Assembly: GCA_910583605.1 (NCBI GenBank)
Contig: CAJTXN010000009.1
Coordinates: 45,123-109,122, forward strand
From: an uncultured Lachnospiraceae bacterium
Lineage (GTDB): Bacteria > Bacillota > Clostridia > Lachnospirales > Lachnospiraceae
DNA length: 64,000 bases
Reading direction: 5' to 3'
Shown: piece after piece, positions 32,308 through 40,896 of the stretch
Layout: each line of letters opens with the position of its first letter
Numbering within the stretch: position 1 is the first letter of the stretch
The notes under the pieces: model-generated
Seen by the model: only the letters and a program-made list of their open reading frames with translations
What the model was told of the DNA's origin: nothing
The model's database searches: none
Translations under genes and position numbers: made by a program

Positions 32308-33594
32308 TTATAATACTACTTTTAAAGTAAACCATCCGTTTTCTGCCGTAAAGGAACAAAAGGCATCGTATTTTTTGCAGAAAGCCATGATGGAGCGGGT
32401 ACCGATTCCGTGATCCTCTTCTTTTGATTCCGGGATGCCGCTTTTGGATAATATAACGGTATTGCCAAAGGTATTGGAAATTTCCAGCATCAGCTTTGGT
32501 TTATAAATGCACTTGCAGATGATTTTTCTCTGTCCTTCCGGCAGCAGGCGGCAGGCTTTTATGGCATTTTCCAGCGCATTTGCCAGAACAATGGAAAATT
32601 CGCCGGAATCCACCGGAAGTGAATCAGGAAGGGACAGGTGCGTTTCCAGTTCAATCCCCGATTCTCTGGCCTGCCCGAAATAAGAGGACAGGGTTGCATT
32701 TAAAAGTATATCTTTACAATATGTCACAGGCACTTCAGTCTGAAACAATGGAACGGAGCGGGAAATATAGTCGAGGGCTTCGGAAGTTTTCCCGTTTTCC
32801 AGCAGAGAAGCTACCGTTTGAAACCTATGACGGGTATCATGCCTGTCAATCCGGGATTTTTCCTCAGTTTTGGCATCCAATGCAATTTTATCTTTCAGAT
32901 TTTCCACCTGAAATTCCAAAAACTCCAGATTTTGTTTTGCTGTCTGGAATCGATACTGTATGAACAGATATTGAAAAAGGGCAAAATAGATGATTACGAT
33001 AACTGCGCCAAGCAGATAGACAAACATAACCCCTGTCTGATTCTGCGTATAGGGAACCGGATAGGAAGCCAGAGCCACGGAAAGAACCATTAAGGAGCAG
33101 GGAACCAGGGCCAGTATCAGCCAGCCGTTTTTGGTAATGGCGGAAATCTGCAGAAACGGGCGGCGCAGAAAACGGTACTCCGATAAAACGATAATGCTAT
33201 AGACAGCCAGACGAATCAGAAAGTCGGTTCTTTCCGCTCCGTGGATGGCAGTGTTGATCAAAGTAATGCTTGCGGCTGCATAGAGGGAAAATAAAATCTG
33301 CGTCGCATAGTTAAACACGGCTTTGGAAGGCTGATCTCCTGCCAGCCGGAAGACCAGGTAAACGGCAGGGGCGGAAATGGTAAGCAGAAAAATCCGTAAG
33401 AAGAAAGTGTAGCCAAACAGGACAATAATGGCGGCGCTGGAAACAGATACATAGCACAGATATAGAAAAAGGATCAGTGCAATCCTTTTTCTACTGTGTT
33501 TAAATTTAGTTGTGGAACACATCATGCCCAGCGTACCGACGACGATCAGTAATGTTTTTAATGTGGCATATGGAATATTATTTTCAAATAACAT
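32308..33594 (-). CDS. GHKL-domain sensor kinase of an AgrC/VirS-like system
   Basis: A 428-residue membrane kinase. About six helices (residues 1-190) are followed by a cytoplasmic helix with the family His motif IDRHDTRHRFQ, an N box VLANALENAIKAC, and the G box HGIGTRSIMAFC. ATG 33594 is chosen because AAAGGAG lies 6 bp upstream; it overlaps the end of the upstream regulator gene by 11 bp, so the pair is coupled. AgrC, ComD and VirS relatives sense peptides, but no agrB/agrD-like peptide gene is visible nearby, so the signal is open. It ends just upstream of the htpG CIRCE site with no obvious terminator. Confidence 0.88.
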   Translation of the reverse strand: MLFENNIPYATLKTLLIVVGTLGMMCSTTKFKHSRKRIALILFLYLCYVSVSSAAIIVLFGYTFFLRIFLLTISAPAVYLVFRLAGDQPSKAVFNYATQILFSLYAAASITLINTAIHGAERTDFLIRLAVYSIIVLSEYRFLRRPFLQISAITKNGWLILALVPCSLMVLSVALASYPVPYTQNQTGVMFVYLLGAVIVIIYFALFQYLFIQYRFQTAKQNLEFLEFQVENLKDKIALDAKTEEKSRIDRHDTRHRFQTVASLLENGKTSEALDYISRSVPLFQTEVPVTYCKDILLNATLSSYFGQARESGIELETHLSLPDSLPVDSGEFSIVLANALENAIKACRLLPEGQRKIICKCIYKPKLMLEISNTFGNTVILSKSGIPESKEEDHGIGTRSIMAFCKKYDAFCSFTAENGWFTLKVVL

Positions 33595-34336
33595 GAATAT
33601 CTCCTTTATCAAGCCAGTAATCCGCCCATTTGGATTTAACGGTTTCATAGGTGCGGCGGGGAACGGGCACCAGATATCCTCCGGTCAGCAGCATATCGGA
33701 TTTTGTAACTTCCGTTACATGGTATAGATTTACCACGAAAGAGGAGCCGACGGCAAGAAAGCTGCTGTATGCAAGAAGCGGTGCGGCGGCATGCAGGAAG
33801 GTACCGCAGGAAGATACACTGTTTATCGTGGTACCGTCATTCAGATAATAGCAGATAGAGCGTTTCACGCGTTCCGCATAGAGGATATTGTGGATAGGAA
33901 CGATGCGGGTGGAGCAGGGTGTTTTGATGGAAACGGTTTTCTCCCGGAGATGGTTCAGGCGGCTTAGGGCTTTATCCATACATAAGGAAAAACGGCTGCC
34001 GTTAACAGGTTTCAGGAGATAATGCAGGGCGTCTGTGTTATAGGATTCCACTGCGAAATCAGGGGATGAGGTCAGATAGATGATCATACCATCATCATAC
34101 CGTTCCCGCAAGGCGGAGCCCAGCCGGATGCCGTTCATATCCGGCATAATGATGTCCAGTATGTAGAGGTCAAAAGTTCCATTTTCATCAATATAATCCA
34201 GTAGTTTCCTGCCGGAAGAAAAGCATGAGAGCCCAAAAGAGAATAGAGAAGCTGTCTGTTTATAATCTTTTAATAATTTTTCTATTGTTTCGTGACATGA
34301 CGTTTCGTCATCACACAGGGCAATCCGTATCTGCAC
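33584..34336 (-). CDS. LytTR-family response regulator
   Basis: A 250-residue regulator: receiver domain with Asp9-Asp10, phospho-acceptor Asp61 in LYILDIIMPDMNG and Lys in HYLLKPVNG, then a C-terminal LytTR DNA-binding domain (about residues 140-245; IVPIHNILYAERVKRS, LAYSSFLAVGSSFVVNLYHV, VPRRTYETVK). It forms an operon with the kinase gene that overlaps its 3' end. LytTR regulators bind paired direct repeats upstream of targets; none was identified here. The second LytTR pair at 36.7-38.9 kb is only distantly similar, so this is not a simple recent duplication. Confidence 0.92.
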   Translation of the reverse strand: MQIRIALCDDETSCHETIEKLLKDYKQTASLFSFGLSCFSSGRKLLDYIDENGTFDLYILDIIMPDMNGIRLGSALRERYDDGMIIYLTSSPDFAVESYNTDALHYLLKPVNGSRFSLCMDKALSRLNHLREKTVSIKTPCSTRIVPIHNILYAERVKRSICYYLNDGTTINSVSSCGTFLHAAAPLLAYSSFLAVGSSFVVNLYHVTEVTKSDMLLTGGYLVPVPRRTYETVKSKWADYWLDKGDIHVI

Positions 34337-34635
34337 TTTTTTGTTTCCTCCTTCACCAATTTTGCAAAAAATGATACCACATTTGCAATCAATCCCATTA
34401 AGGGCGGATAATATGTTAAAATGTCGAAAATCAGTGTAACAAAAAACGGCTTATGCGTCAATGACGAATAATTTATATGCAAAATATACCAGAAAAAGTG
34501 CGAATTGTTCCAAAAACCAAAGAACCGCTTTTCTATATTGTATAATTTTGGAGAGAATAAAAAGGAAAAGGACAGACTGGGCCGTTTTGTTTGAATAACA
34601 GATTAATAAATTTATATGAAATGAGGTGCAAAATC

Positions 34636-36636
34636 TTGCTGAAGACAATTAAAGGGAGACTTACATTTAGTGTAATAGGTATTGTGGTAGCCAGTATTCT
34701 TCTGACTACAGCGGGAATTATCACAGTTGCAGGAAAGCGTTTGATTCAGGACCAGACGCAGGCTCTGCAGTTGAATGCGGATAAATATGCGGAGGAGATC
34801 AACACATGGATTGAAAATGAAAAAATGCTGGCAGGCGGTACGGCAGACAGTTTACAGGCCGGGAAAAAGACGGATACGGAATTTATTCAGTCAGTAGTGG
34901 ATATCCATGCGGACGGCAGAAAGGAAATTCTAAATCTGTATTGCGGAACAAAAGACGGCAGGTTTATCCAGTCCAACAGAGAGGCAGAGATTCCGGAAGG
35001 CTATGACCCGGTACAGCGGGGGTGGTATCAACAGGCAAAGGAAGAAGGGACTGTTATAGTGACAGACCCTTATTGGGATGTGATGACAAATCAGATGTGC
35101 ACAACGATTGCGGCGCCGGTTTACATAGACGGCGAGTTGGCAGGAGTAATCGGATTGGATGTAACTCTTGGTACGGTTACGGATCTCACAGGAAGCATCA
35201 ATTATGAAAAGGGTGTCTATGGTTTTCTGGCAGACAGCAGCGGACAATATGTGGCACACGAAAACAGGGAATATGAACCGACGGATAATACGGCAGTTGC
35301 AGTAACGGATATAATGCCGGGGCTGAAAGGGCTTATCGAGGGAACGGACAACAGTGTAAAAAAGCTTAAGGATTATGACGGAAGTATGAGTTATTTTGCG
35401 GCCGCTGATATTGAGGGCAGCGGCTGGAAACTGGGAGTCGTAGTGCCCAGCGCCAATATTAGGGGTTCCCTGCTTACCATGATTGCAGTAGCGCTTGTAA
35501 TTTCACTTATTGTTATCGTATTTGTGGCATTGTTTATGGCAGGTCTGATTGGAAAGATGTTAGCGCCGATACAGATGTTAAAGCAGTTTGCATCCGGAGA
35601 TTTTTCGGAAAAAACCGTGATAGAAAAAACGATTCCGAAAGAATATAAAAATGAAACAGAGCAGATTCGAACCGCGACCGTGGAGGTCAGACAGCAGATT
35701 CGGGAGATTATCCTGAATACGAAACAGAAGGCAGGAAATATCAGTACAATTGCCGAAAGCACATCCGGAAAGATGACGGAACTGAATCAGGAAATATCAG
35801 GTATTTCCGGTCTGGTGGGCCGGGTAACGGCACAGACGGTTCAGGCAAGGGAATTGACAGCCATAATTATGAACAACGGAAGAGAACTGGGAGATGCTAT
35901 AGAAAATGTAGCGAAAAAGGCAGGGGAAGCCGCAGAACAGTCCGGCAGCATTATGGAGCGGGCCGGAAAGCAGCGTGAAACTTCCGGACAGTCTGCGGAA
36001 GAAGCCGTGGCGCTTTACCGGGAGACGAAAGAAGATTTGGAAAAAGCGATTACCGACAGTCAGAGGGTACGGGAGATTAACACTCTGACCGATGAGATTC
36101 TTGCCATTAGTGCCCAGACAAATCTTCTGGCATTGAACGCATCCATAGAAGCAGCCAGAGCAGGTGCAGCAGGAAAGGGATTTTCCGTTGTTGCAGATGA
36201 AATCCGGCAGTTGGCGGACAATTCCAAACAGGCTGTGGATAAGATTCGTCAGGTGACGGAAGGGGTTGTACATAATGTTGCTTTTCTGTCGGAGAGTTCA
36301 GGAAAGTTATTGGAATTCATGAATGGAAAAGTGATGAAAGATTATAGGGGAATGACCGAACTTGCGGAAGTATATCAAAAGGATGCCATATTTTATAATG
36401 ATATTTCCGAAGATCTGGGAGCTGCTTCTGAAGAGATGAGCGCCAGCATGGCAGGCATCAATGAATCCATTGCTGCAATTACCGGTCTTGCGGGTGAAAT
36501 AGCGGAGTTTATGGAAAGTATAAAACAGTCTGCAGAAAAATCCAATGATAATTCCGGGGCAGTGGTAAAACAGATGGAAGAATTGTTCCGGTTAAGTGAA
36601 CTTTTAAATCAGACGGTAGCTTCTTTCAGAGTATAA
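34636..36636 (+). CDS. Methyl-accepting chemotaxis protein with Cache sensor
   Basis: A 666-residue transmembrane receptor. After a short basic start (MLKTIKGRLTF) comes a helix, a dCache-type extracytoplasmic ligand domain (about 40-280; QRGWYQQAKEEGTVIVTDPY and AGVIGLDVTLGTVTD are typical of small-molecule Cache sensors), a second helix (SLIVIVFVALFMAGLIGKML), HAMP, and a signalling domain with the hairpin tip DEILAISAQTNLLALNASIE and VVADEIRQLADNSKQAVDKI. TTG 34636 is preferred (GAGGTG 7 bp upstream). No other chemotaxis or flagellar gene is in the window. Only 42 bp separate it from the kinase gene, so they may share a transcript. Confidence 0.92.
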   Translation: MLKTIKGRLTFSVIGIVVASILLTTAGIITVAGKRLIQDQTQALQLNADKYAEEINTWIENEKMLAGGTADSLQAGKKTDTEFIQSVVDIHADGRKEILNLYCGTKDGRFIQSNREAEIPEGYDPVQRGWYQQAKEEGTVIVTDPYWDVMTNQMCTTIAAPVYIDGELAGVIGLDVTLGTVTDLTGSINYEKGVYGFLADSSGQYVAHENREYEPTDNTAVAVTDIMPGLKGLIEGTDNSVKKLKDYDGSMSYFAAADIEGSGWKLGVVVPSANIRGSLLTMIAVALVISLIVIVFVALFMAGLIGKMLAPIQMLKQFASGDFSEKTVIEKTIPKEYKNETEQIRTATVEVRQQIREIILNTKQKAGNISTIAESTSGKMTELNQEISGISGLVGRVTAQTVQARELTAIIMNNGRELGDAIENVAKKAGEAAEQSGSIMERAGKQRETSGQSAEEAVALYRETKEDLEKAITDSQRVREINTLTDEILAISAQTNLLALNASIEAARAGAAGKGFSVVADEIRQLADNSKQAVDKIRQVTEGVVHNVAFLSESSGKLLEFMNGKVMKDYRGMTELAEVYQKDAIFYNDISEDLGAASEEMSASMAGINESIAAITGLAGEIAEFMESIKQSAEKSNDNSGAVVKQMEELFRLSELLNQTVASFRV

Positions 36637-36678
36637 TAATTTGAGCAATCATGAGGATAGTAGGAGGCACGTAAAGTC

Positions 36679-38013
36679 ATGTTAGGTGGTCCGGTATATA
36701 TAGCATTTATTCGTTTTTCCGTCAGCCTTGCAGGAGTCATAATATTGTTTAATCTGATGAGCGAACCGCGATATGAAAGAAAAAAGATGATTATCGGTTA
36801 TGGCTGTTTTAGTGTAGCAGTGGTCATGTCGGCGTGTATCTGGTATGTGGCTGACCGGGAGAGCTGTGTAAAATTGGTGGCATTTGTAATGTTTCTTTGT
36901 TTTTCCATTTTTGCCATATGTATGAGCAACGGGCATATCTACCTCTTGGTGTACAAACTGGCTCTTACATTTTATCTGCTGGCAGTATTTCTTGTGAGCG
37001 GACTGGAAGTATCTATTCTGATTTTTAACAGAAATGTTTGGGCAGATATTATTACAAGAATTTTTCTGATTGTGCTTATGACAGTCTTTATAGAGAAAAA
37101 AATAAAATATGCCATCCGTGGGTTTGGTTATTATGTGGAAAATGAACTGGATCGGATGAGTGTTACCGTTATGATCATCAGTATCCTTTTCGGAATCGGG
37201 TTTATTTTAAATCCAAGAATTAAGACACAGACACCATATCGCCTGTTTCAAATGGCCATAAACTTTTATCTGACCGGAGCCCTTCAGTTTCTGGTGTTCC
37301 GGCTTTATCTTCATATCGGTCAGGAAAAGGAATATCAGAAAGAGAATCAGTTGATGAAAATGAATCAGAGACTGCTGGAAAGAAATATGGAATTTTTGGA
37401 AGAATCTGTGGAGTACGGCAGAAGGATCCGCCATGATGCAAGGCACCATAATGCAGTAATAGCAGAGTTTGCCCGCAGAGGACAAAATAAAGAACTGCTG
37501 CGGTATTTAAAAGAATATAATAAGAAAACGGACAGCGGCAGTTTGGAATCAATCTGTGCCAATACCGCTGTCAATAATATTCTTTCGGCATATACCGTAA
37601 AAGCAAAAAAGGAGCAGATAAAGGTTACTCTGGATGTAGAATTGGGCAGGAATCTGACTATACCAAATATTGATTTGGTGACAATACTGGCAAATGCTTA
37701 TGAAAATGCCATATATGCCTGTATTGAAGTTAAAAAGCACTCGAAAGACAGAGAATGTTTTATTCATCTTATGCTTAAAAGAAAGAAAAATAAACTGGTT
37801 ATCTGTTGCCGTAATACCTGCCGGGCAGAAACCGAATTAAAAAACGGACAGCCTAAACCGGAATTTACGGGTGGTATCGGCGTGCTAAGCATTATTAAAA
37901 CAGCAGCTAATTATGATGGGGAGTATGATTTCAGAAACGATAACGGGCTCTTTGTTTTTCGGCTGCTCATGAATATTCCTCCGGCAGATGGAAAATTAAA
38001 TAAAAATATATAG
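36679..38013 (+). CDS. GHKL-domain sensor kinase of an AgrC-like system
   Basis: A 444-residue membrane kinase. Six or seven helices occupy residues 1-215 (AFIRFSVSLAGVIILFNLM at the start), then a coiled helix with the His motif GRRIRHDARHHNAVIAEF, an N box ILANAYENAIYACIE and the G region FTGGIGVLSIIKTA. It pairs with the LytTR regulator 163 bp downstream; between them sits a long perfect hairpin (38023-38136). The start has TAGGAGG 11 bp upstream. It probably belongs to the transcript of the upstream chemoreceptor. Ligand unknown; no peptide pheromone gene is adjacent. Confidence 0.87.
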   Translation: MLGGPVYIAFIRFSVSLAGVIILFNLMSEPRYERKKMIIGYGCFSVAVVMSACIWYVADRESCVKLVAFVMFLCFSIFAICMSNGHIYLLVYKLALTFYLLAVFLVSGLEVSILIFNRNVWADIITRIFLIVLMTVFIEKKIKYAIRGFGYYVENELDRMSVTVMIISILFGIGFILNPRIKTQTPYRLFQMAINFYLTGALQFLVFRLYLHIGQEKEYQKENQLMKMNQRLLERNMEFLEESVEYGRRIRHDARHHNAVIAEFARRGQNKELLRYLKEYNKKTDSGSLESICANTAVNNILSAYTVKAKKEQIKVTLDVELGRNLTIPNIDLVTILANAYENAIYACIEVKKHSKDRECFIHLMLKRKKNKLVICCRNTCRAETELKNGQPKPEFTGGIGVLSIIKTAANYDGEYDFRNDNGLFVFRLLMNIPPADGKLNKNI

Positions 38014-38022
38014 TAGATGATA

Positions 38023-38136
38023 GTGAAATTCATAGTCACAGGTTAGAAGTTTCGCTTTCACTCTGTTGGTCGGACAAAATAGTTCGCCCAAAGTCGCAAG
38101 ACGCTGAAACTTCTAGCCTGTGACTATGAGTTTCAC
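38023..38136. repeat. 31-bp-arm hairpin of the dispersed repeat family, between kinase and regulator
   Basis: Arms at 38023-38053 and 38106-38136 pair over 31 bp; the only two differences become G-U pairs in a plus-strand RNA. The loop is 52 nt. Read on the minus strand the right arm begins AATTGTGAAACTCATAG, the same sequence as dispersed copy 2 at 26512. Both ends are thus inverted copies of that repeat. It can act as a transcript processing or attenuation point between the two signalling genes. Confidence 0.85.
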
Positions 38137-38175
38137 AATTACCTAAAAATATATAGATATGAAGGGAGTCTGAAA

Positions 38176-38904
38176 ATGTATCAGATAGCACTCTGTGATG
38201 ATGAGACTACAGAATTAAATAAAACGGAACAAATGCTGATTAGCTATGAGAAAAAAAATCCTGAAATGAAATTGATAATCCGACGTTTTGAAAGCGCAGA
38301 TGAACTGCTGGATACAGTCAGAGAAAAAAATTATATGCCGGATTTGATTCTGATGGATATATATATGCCTGGAATGATAGGGATTGAGGCAGCCAAAGAA
38401 TTGCAGGAAATGGGAAACAAAGGAAGGATTATTTTTCTTACCACATCGAAAGAACACGCTTTAGCAGCATTTGGTGTGAAGGCATCGCAATATTTGGTGA
38501 AACCGGTATCCAAAGAAGTATTGTTTCCTATATTAGACAGTTTTTTGGAGGAGATTGAGGAAGAGCACAGAAAATATCTGCTGCTGCGGATTGAGGGAAG
38601 GATTCAGCGGATTGCAATAAATGATATTGAATACTGTGAAGCCCAGGGAAAGACACAGTTTTTACATCTGGCAGACGGCAGAAAGTGTTTGCTGCGCATA
38701 ACCATGGCGAAAATTTATGAAAAACTTTCCATGTATCAGGAGTTTGTAAGAGTAGGAATTGCCTATGTTGTGAATCTTGGTCATATTGACAGCCTGAATG
38801 CCCAGAATATCCGTTTTGGTACCGGAAAGAAAATCTATCTGCCAAGGGGATCCTATAAAACTTTAAAAGAGCAGTATTTTAGGTATTATTTTGAAGAAAA
38901 CTGA
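38176..38904 (+). CDS. LytTR-family response regulator
   Basis: A 242-residue regulator: receiver domain with Asp8-Asp9, phospho-acceptor Asp61 in LILMDIYMPGM and Lys in QYLVKPVSKE, followed by a LytTR DNA-binding domain (about residues 135-240; IAINDIEYCEAQGKTQFLHL, YQEFVRVGIAYVVNLGHIDS, YLPRGSYKTLKEQY). AAGGGAG precedes the ATG. It is the partner of the GHKL kinase upstream despite the 163-bp gap filled by the hairpin element. The gene ends convergent with the DUF5721-like gene 56 bp away, without a strong terminator in view. Confidence 0.92.
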   Translation: MYQIALCDDETTELNKTEQMLISYEKKNPEMKLIIRRFESADELLDTVREKNYMPDLILMDIYMPGMIGIEAAKELQEMGNKGRIIFLTTSKEHALAAFGVKASQYLVKPVSKEVLFPILDSFLEEIEEEHRKYLLLRIEGRIQRIAINDIEYCEAQGKTQFLHLADGRKCLLRITMAKIYEKLSMYQEFVRVGIAYVVNLGHIDSLNAQNIRFGTGKKIYLPRGSYKTLKEQYFRYYFEEN

Positions 38905-38960
38905 CTTCGAGGAAGCAGTACCGGTTTTATCCTCCGTTCAGAATCTTTTAAAAGAATCCA

Positions 38961-39440
38961 TCAGAAAAGAGCAGAGATAAATTCAGAGATATATTTATCA
39001 AATGCATGCTCCAGAGATTTATCCATTGTAAATATTTTTAATGAGGTGCCGGTCACACAGCTTGCCGTACCGTTTTCATATTTTATATTGATAAACAGTT
39101 CATTGATGTCATTGATGGTAAGGGTGGTTTCAACGGAATCAATCAGTGAATTTATAAATGATTCACTCATGGCAAAGATAATTTTCATTTTTACCGGCGT
39201 TTTATGTCCTTTGATCAGGTTATAACAAATAGGCCGGAGCGTTCCGTAACTGCTTAATTTTTGATGGGTTAATTCGTTAAATTCATCTTCGGAATAGAAC
39301 TCTCTGCAGATATGTCCGTCAATCTGGAAGGTATTATAGGTAGTAATGCTGATGCTGTTTACCAGAAAGGTATCAAATTTATCGGAGGCAAGCAGGGAGT
39401 TCATGAATCTTTTTAAATCTTTAATTTCTTCTGCAATCAT
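38961..39440 (-). CDS. Conserved hypothetical protein, DUF5721-like
   Basis: A 159-residue cytosolic protein without signal peptide or membrane helix. It resembles the DUF5721 family known from Lachnospiraceae (recalled, not checked): an N-terminal helix KDLKRFMNSLLASDKFD, then alternating strands with TYNTFQIDGHICREFYSED and a C-terminal helix LEHAFDKYISEFISAL. Function unknown. Its own promoter is readable on the minus strand (TTGAAA at 39539-39544, 17 bp, TATGAT at 39516-39521), so it is a single-gene unit. The left end of the 502-bp palindromic element lies 17 bp upstream of that -35. Confidence 0.75.
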   Translation of the reverse strand: MIAEEIKDLKRFMNSLLASDKFDTFLVNSISITTYNTFQIDGHICREFYSEDEFNELTHQKLSSYGTLRPICYNLIKGHKTPVKMKIIFAMSESFINSLIDSVETTLTINDINELFINIKYENGTASCVTGTSLKIFTMDKSLEHAFDKYISEFISALF

Positions 39441-39561
39441 GGTAATCCTTTCAAAGATAAAATATTCAGGCGGTTGGGATAAACGTAGCCTGGTGAGATA
39501 TTAAATACAAATAGAATCATATCATAGATAGAATGATTTTTCAAATATTATAGTTTAAGAA

Positions 39562-40063
39562 ACTATTCAGACAGAGTTGTTGTGGTTAGATTGCTGCTTT
39601 GGAGATTTGGCTTGCCGGACGCAGATGTGGAGACTTTCGAAAATCGCCAACCGGTGTCCGAAAGCCTCCACATCTGCTGTTCTCTACCAGATTTCCAGAA
39701 TCAACTATGTTCTTTCCACATGACTTACTCAGACAAAATATAGATGATTGATATTTTCTATTGTAAATTCTGCCAGCACACAGCATGTATGCCCGGTGAA
39801 ATTGGTTCAATGTGACTACGGAAGACAGATTGGAAGTTCTAAGTGTTCTGCTAAAATATCAGCTATTTTCTGACACGAGGTCAGAAAAAGGCGGATTTGA
39901 GGCAGGATGCCGAATATCCGCCGGTAGCGTCCATTTGAGAATACCTGTCGCAGGACACTTAGAACTTCCTTCTGTCTGTAGTGGAATATTGAACCAATTT
40001 CACCGGGCATACATGCGTCTGTTTCAGATAATTATAATCGAACAACAACTCTGTCTGAATAGT
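39562..40063. mobile_element. 502-bp palindromic MITE-like element without a gene
   Basis: Perfect 22-bp terminal inverted repeats (39562-39583, starting ACTATTCAGACAGAGTTG, and 40042-40063) bound a non-coding segment. Inside, one hairpin has 19-bp arms (39621-39639 / 39659-39677). A second, larger structure starts with perfect 28-bp arms (39784-39811 / 39988-40015) and continues inward with 19-bp arms (39832-39850 / 39951-39969) and small tight hairpins (39866-39888, 39890-39922). Frames in it are short and unconvincing. The layout fits a miniature inverted-repeat transposable element, or a structured RNA carried by one. No clear target-site duplication was found. It sits between two outward promoters. 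Confidence 0.75.
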
Positions 40064-40069
40064 ATTCTA

Positions 40070-40098
40070 TTGTAAAATATTTAAAATAATGGTATGAT
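40070..40098 (+). promoter_or_regulatory. Promoter of the purO-like gene
   Basis: TTGTAA (40070-40075), a 17-bp spacer and TATGAT (40093-40098) lie 45 bp upstream of the IMP cyclohydrolase gene, starting 7 bp outside the right end of the palindromic element. Confidence 0.7.
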
Positions 40099-40142
40099 AA
40101 TACAATCTATGAAAACACATACATTAGGAGGTCTTTGAACGA

Positions 40143-40856
40143 ATGGAAATGATTTCAATTGAAAAGGAACTGAAAGAGAATGCGTATCCGGGCAGAGGAA
40201 TTATCATTGGTAAAACACCGGATGGCACCAAAGCGGTTACTGCATATTTCATAATGGGAAGAAGCGAAAACAGCCGGAATAGAATTTTTGTGGAAGATGG
40301 ACAGGGAATCCGTACGGAAGCTTTTGACCCTTCCAAATTAACGGACCCGAGCCTTATCATATATGCACCGGTAAGGGTTTTGGGAAACAAGACCATCGTA
40401 ACCAACGGCGACCAGACCGATACCATTTATGAATTAATGGATAAGCAGCAGACCTTTGAGCAGTCCTTGAGAACCAGGGAATTTGAACCTGACGGTCCGA
40501 ATTACACCCCTAGAATTTCCGGAATCCTGCATATGGAACATGGAGAATATAATTATGCCATGTCGATTCTAAAGAGCAATAACGGAAATCCGGAAGCCTG
40601 CAACCGATACACGTTTTCTTATATGAATCCGGTAGCCGGAGAAGGACATTTTATTCATACATATAAGTGCGACGGAAATCCACTTCCAAGTTTTGAAGGC
40701 GAGCCTAAATTAATAGTAGTAAAGGACGATATGAAAGAATTTGCAGAGGATTTATGGAATTCTTTAAATGAGGACAATAAAGTGTCTTTATTTGTAAGAT
40801 ATATTGATATTGCAACAGGAAAGTACGAAAGTCTGATTTTTAATAAGAACAAATAG
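40143..40856 (+). CDS. IMP cyclohydrolase, PurO-type
   Basis: A 237-residue member of the IMP_cyclohyd (PurO) family, which closes the purine ring of FAICAR to give IMP, the last step of de novo synthesis. Typical stretches are AYPGRGIIIGKTPDGTKAV, AYFIMGRSENSRNRIF, SLIIYAPVRVLGNKTIVTNG, QTDTIYELM and NYTPRISGI, close to archaeal PurO. AGGAGG precedes the start. It lies 40 bp before a stand-alone AICAR transformylase. Most bacteria use a single PurH with an MGS-like cyclohydrolase domain; here the two activities sit in adjacent proteins of different ancestry. Confidence 0.9.
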   Translation: MEMISIEKELKENAYPGRGIIIGKTPDGTKAVTAYFIMGRSENSRNRIFVEDGQGIRTEAFDPSKLTDPSLIIYAPVRVLGNKTIVTNGDQTDTIYELMDKQQTFEQSLRTREFEPDGPNYTPRISGILHMEHGEYNYAMSILKSNNGNPEACNRYTFSYMNPVAGEGHFIHTYKCDGNPLPSFEGEPKLIVVKDDMKEFAEDLWNSLNEDNKVSLFVRYIDIATGKYESLIFNKNK

Positions 40857-40896
40857 AGTGAATAAACAGATAGAAAGAAAGCAGAGGTTAAGATTG

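Noticed and set aside
32308..34336. Agr quorum-sensing locus
   Set aside because: Kinase and regulator types fit, but no agrB-like protease or agrD-like peptide frame was found on either side, so the name is not used.
39562..40063. Target-site duplication of the 502-bp element
   Set aside because: Bases just outside the two ends do not match as a direct repeat of useful length, so insertion is inferred from the inverted ends only.
39812..40075. 87-codon frame on the plus strand (and 64- and 74-codon frames on the minus strand) inside the palindromic element
   Set aside because: These run across the inverted arms, have no SD or family resemblance, and mirror each other as palindromes do. Treated as chance.
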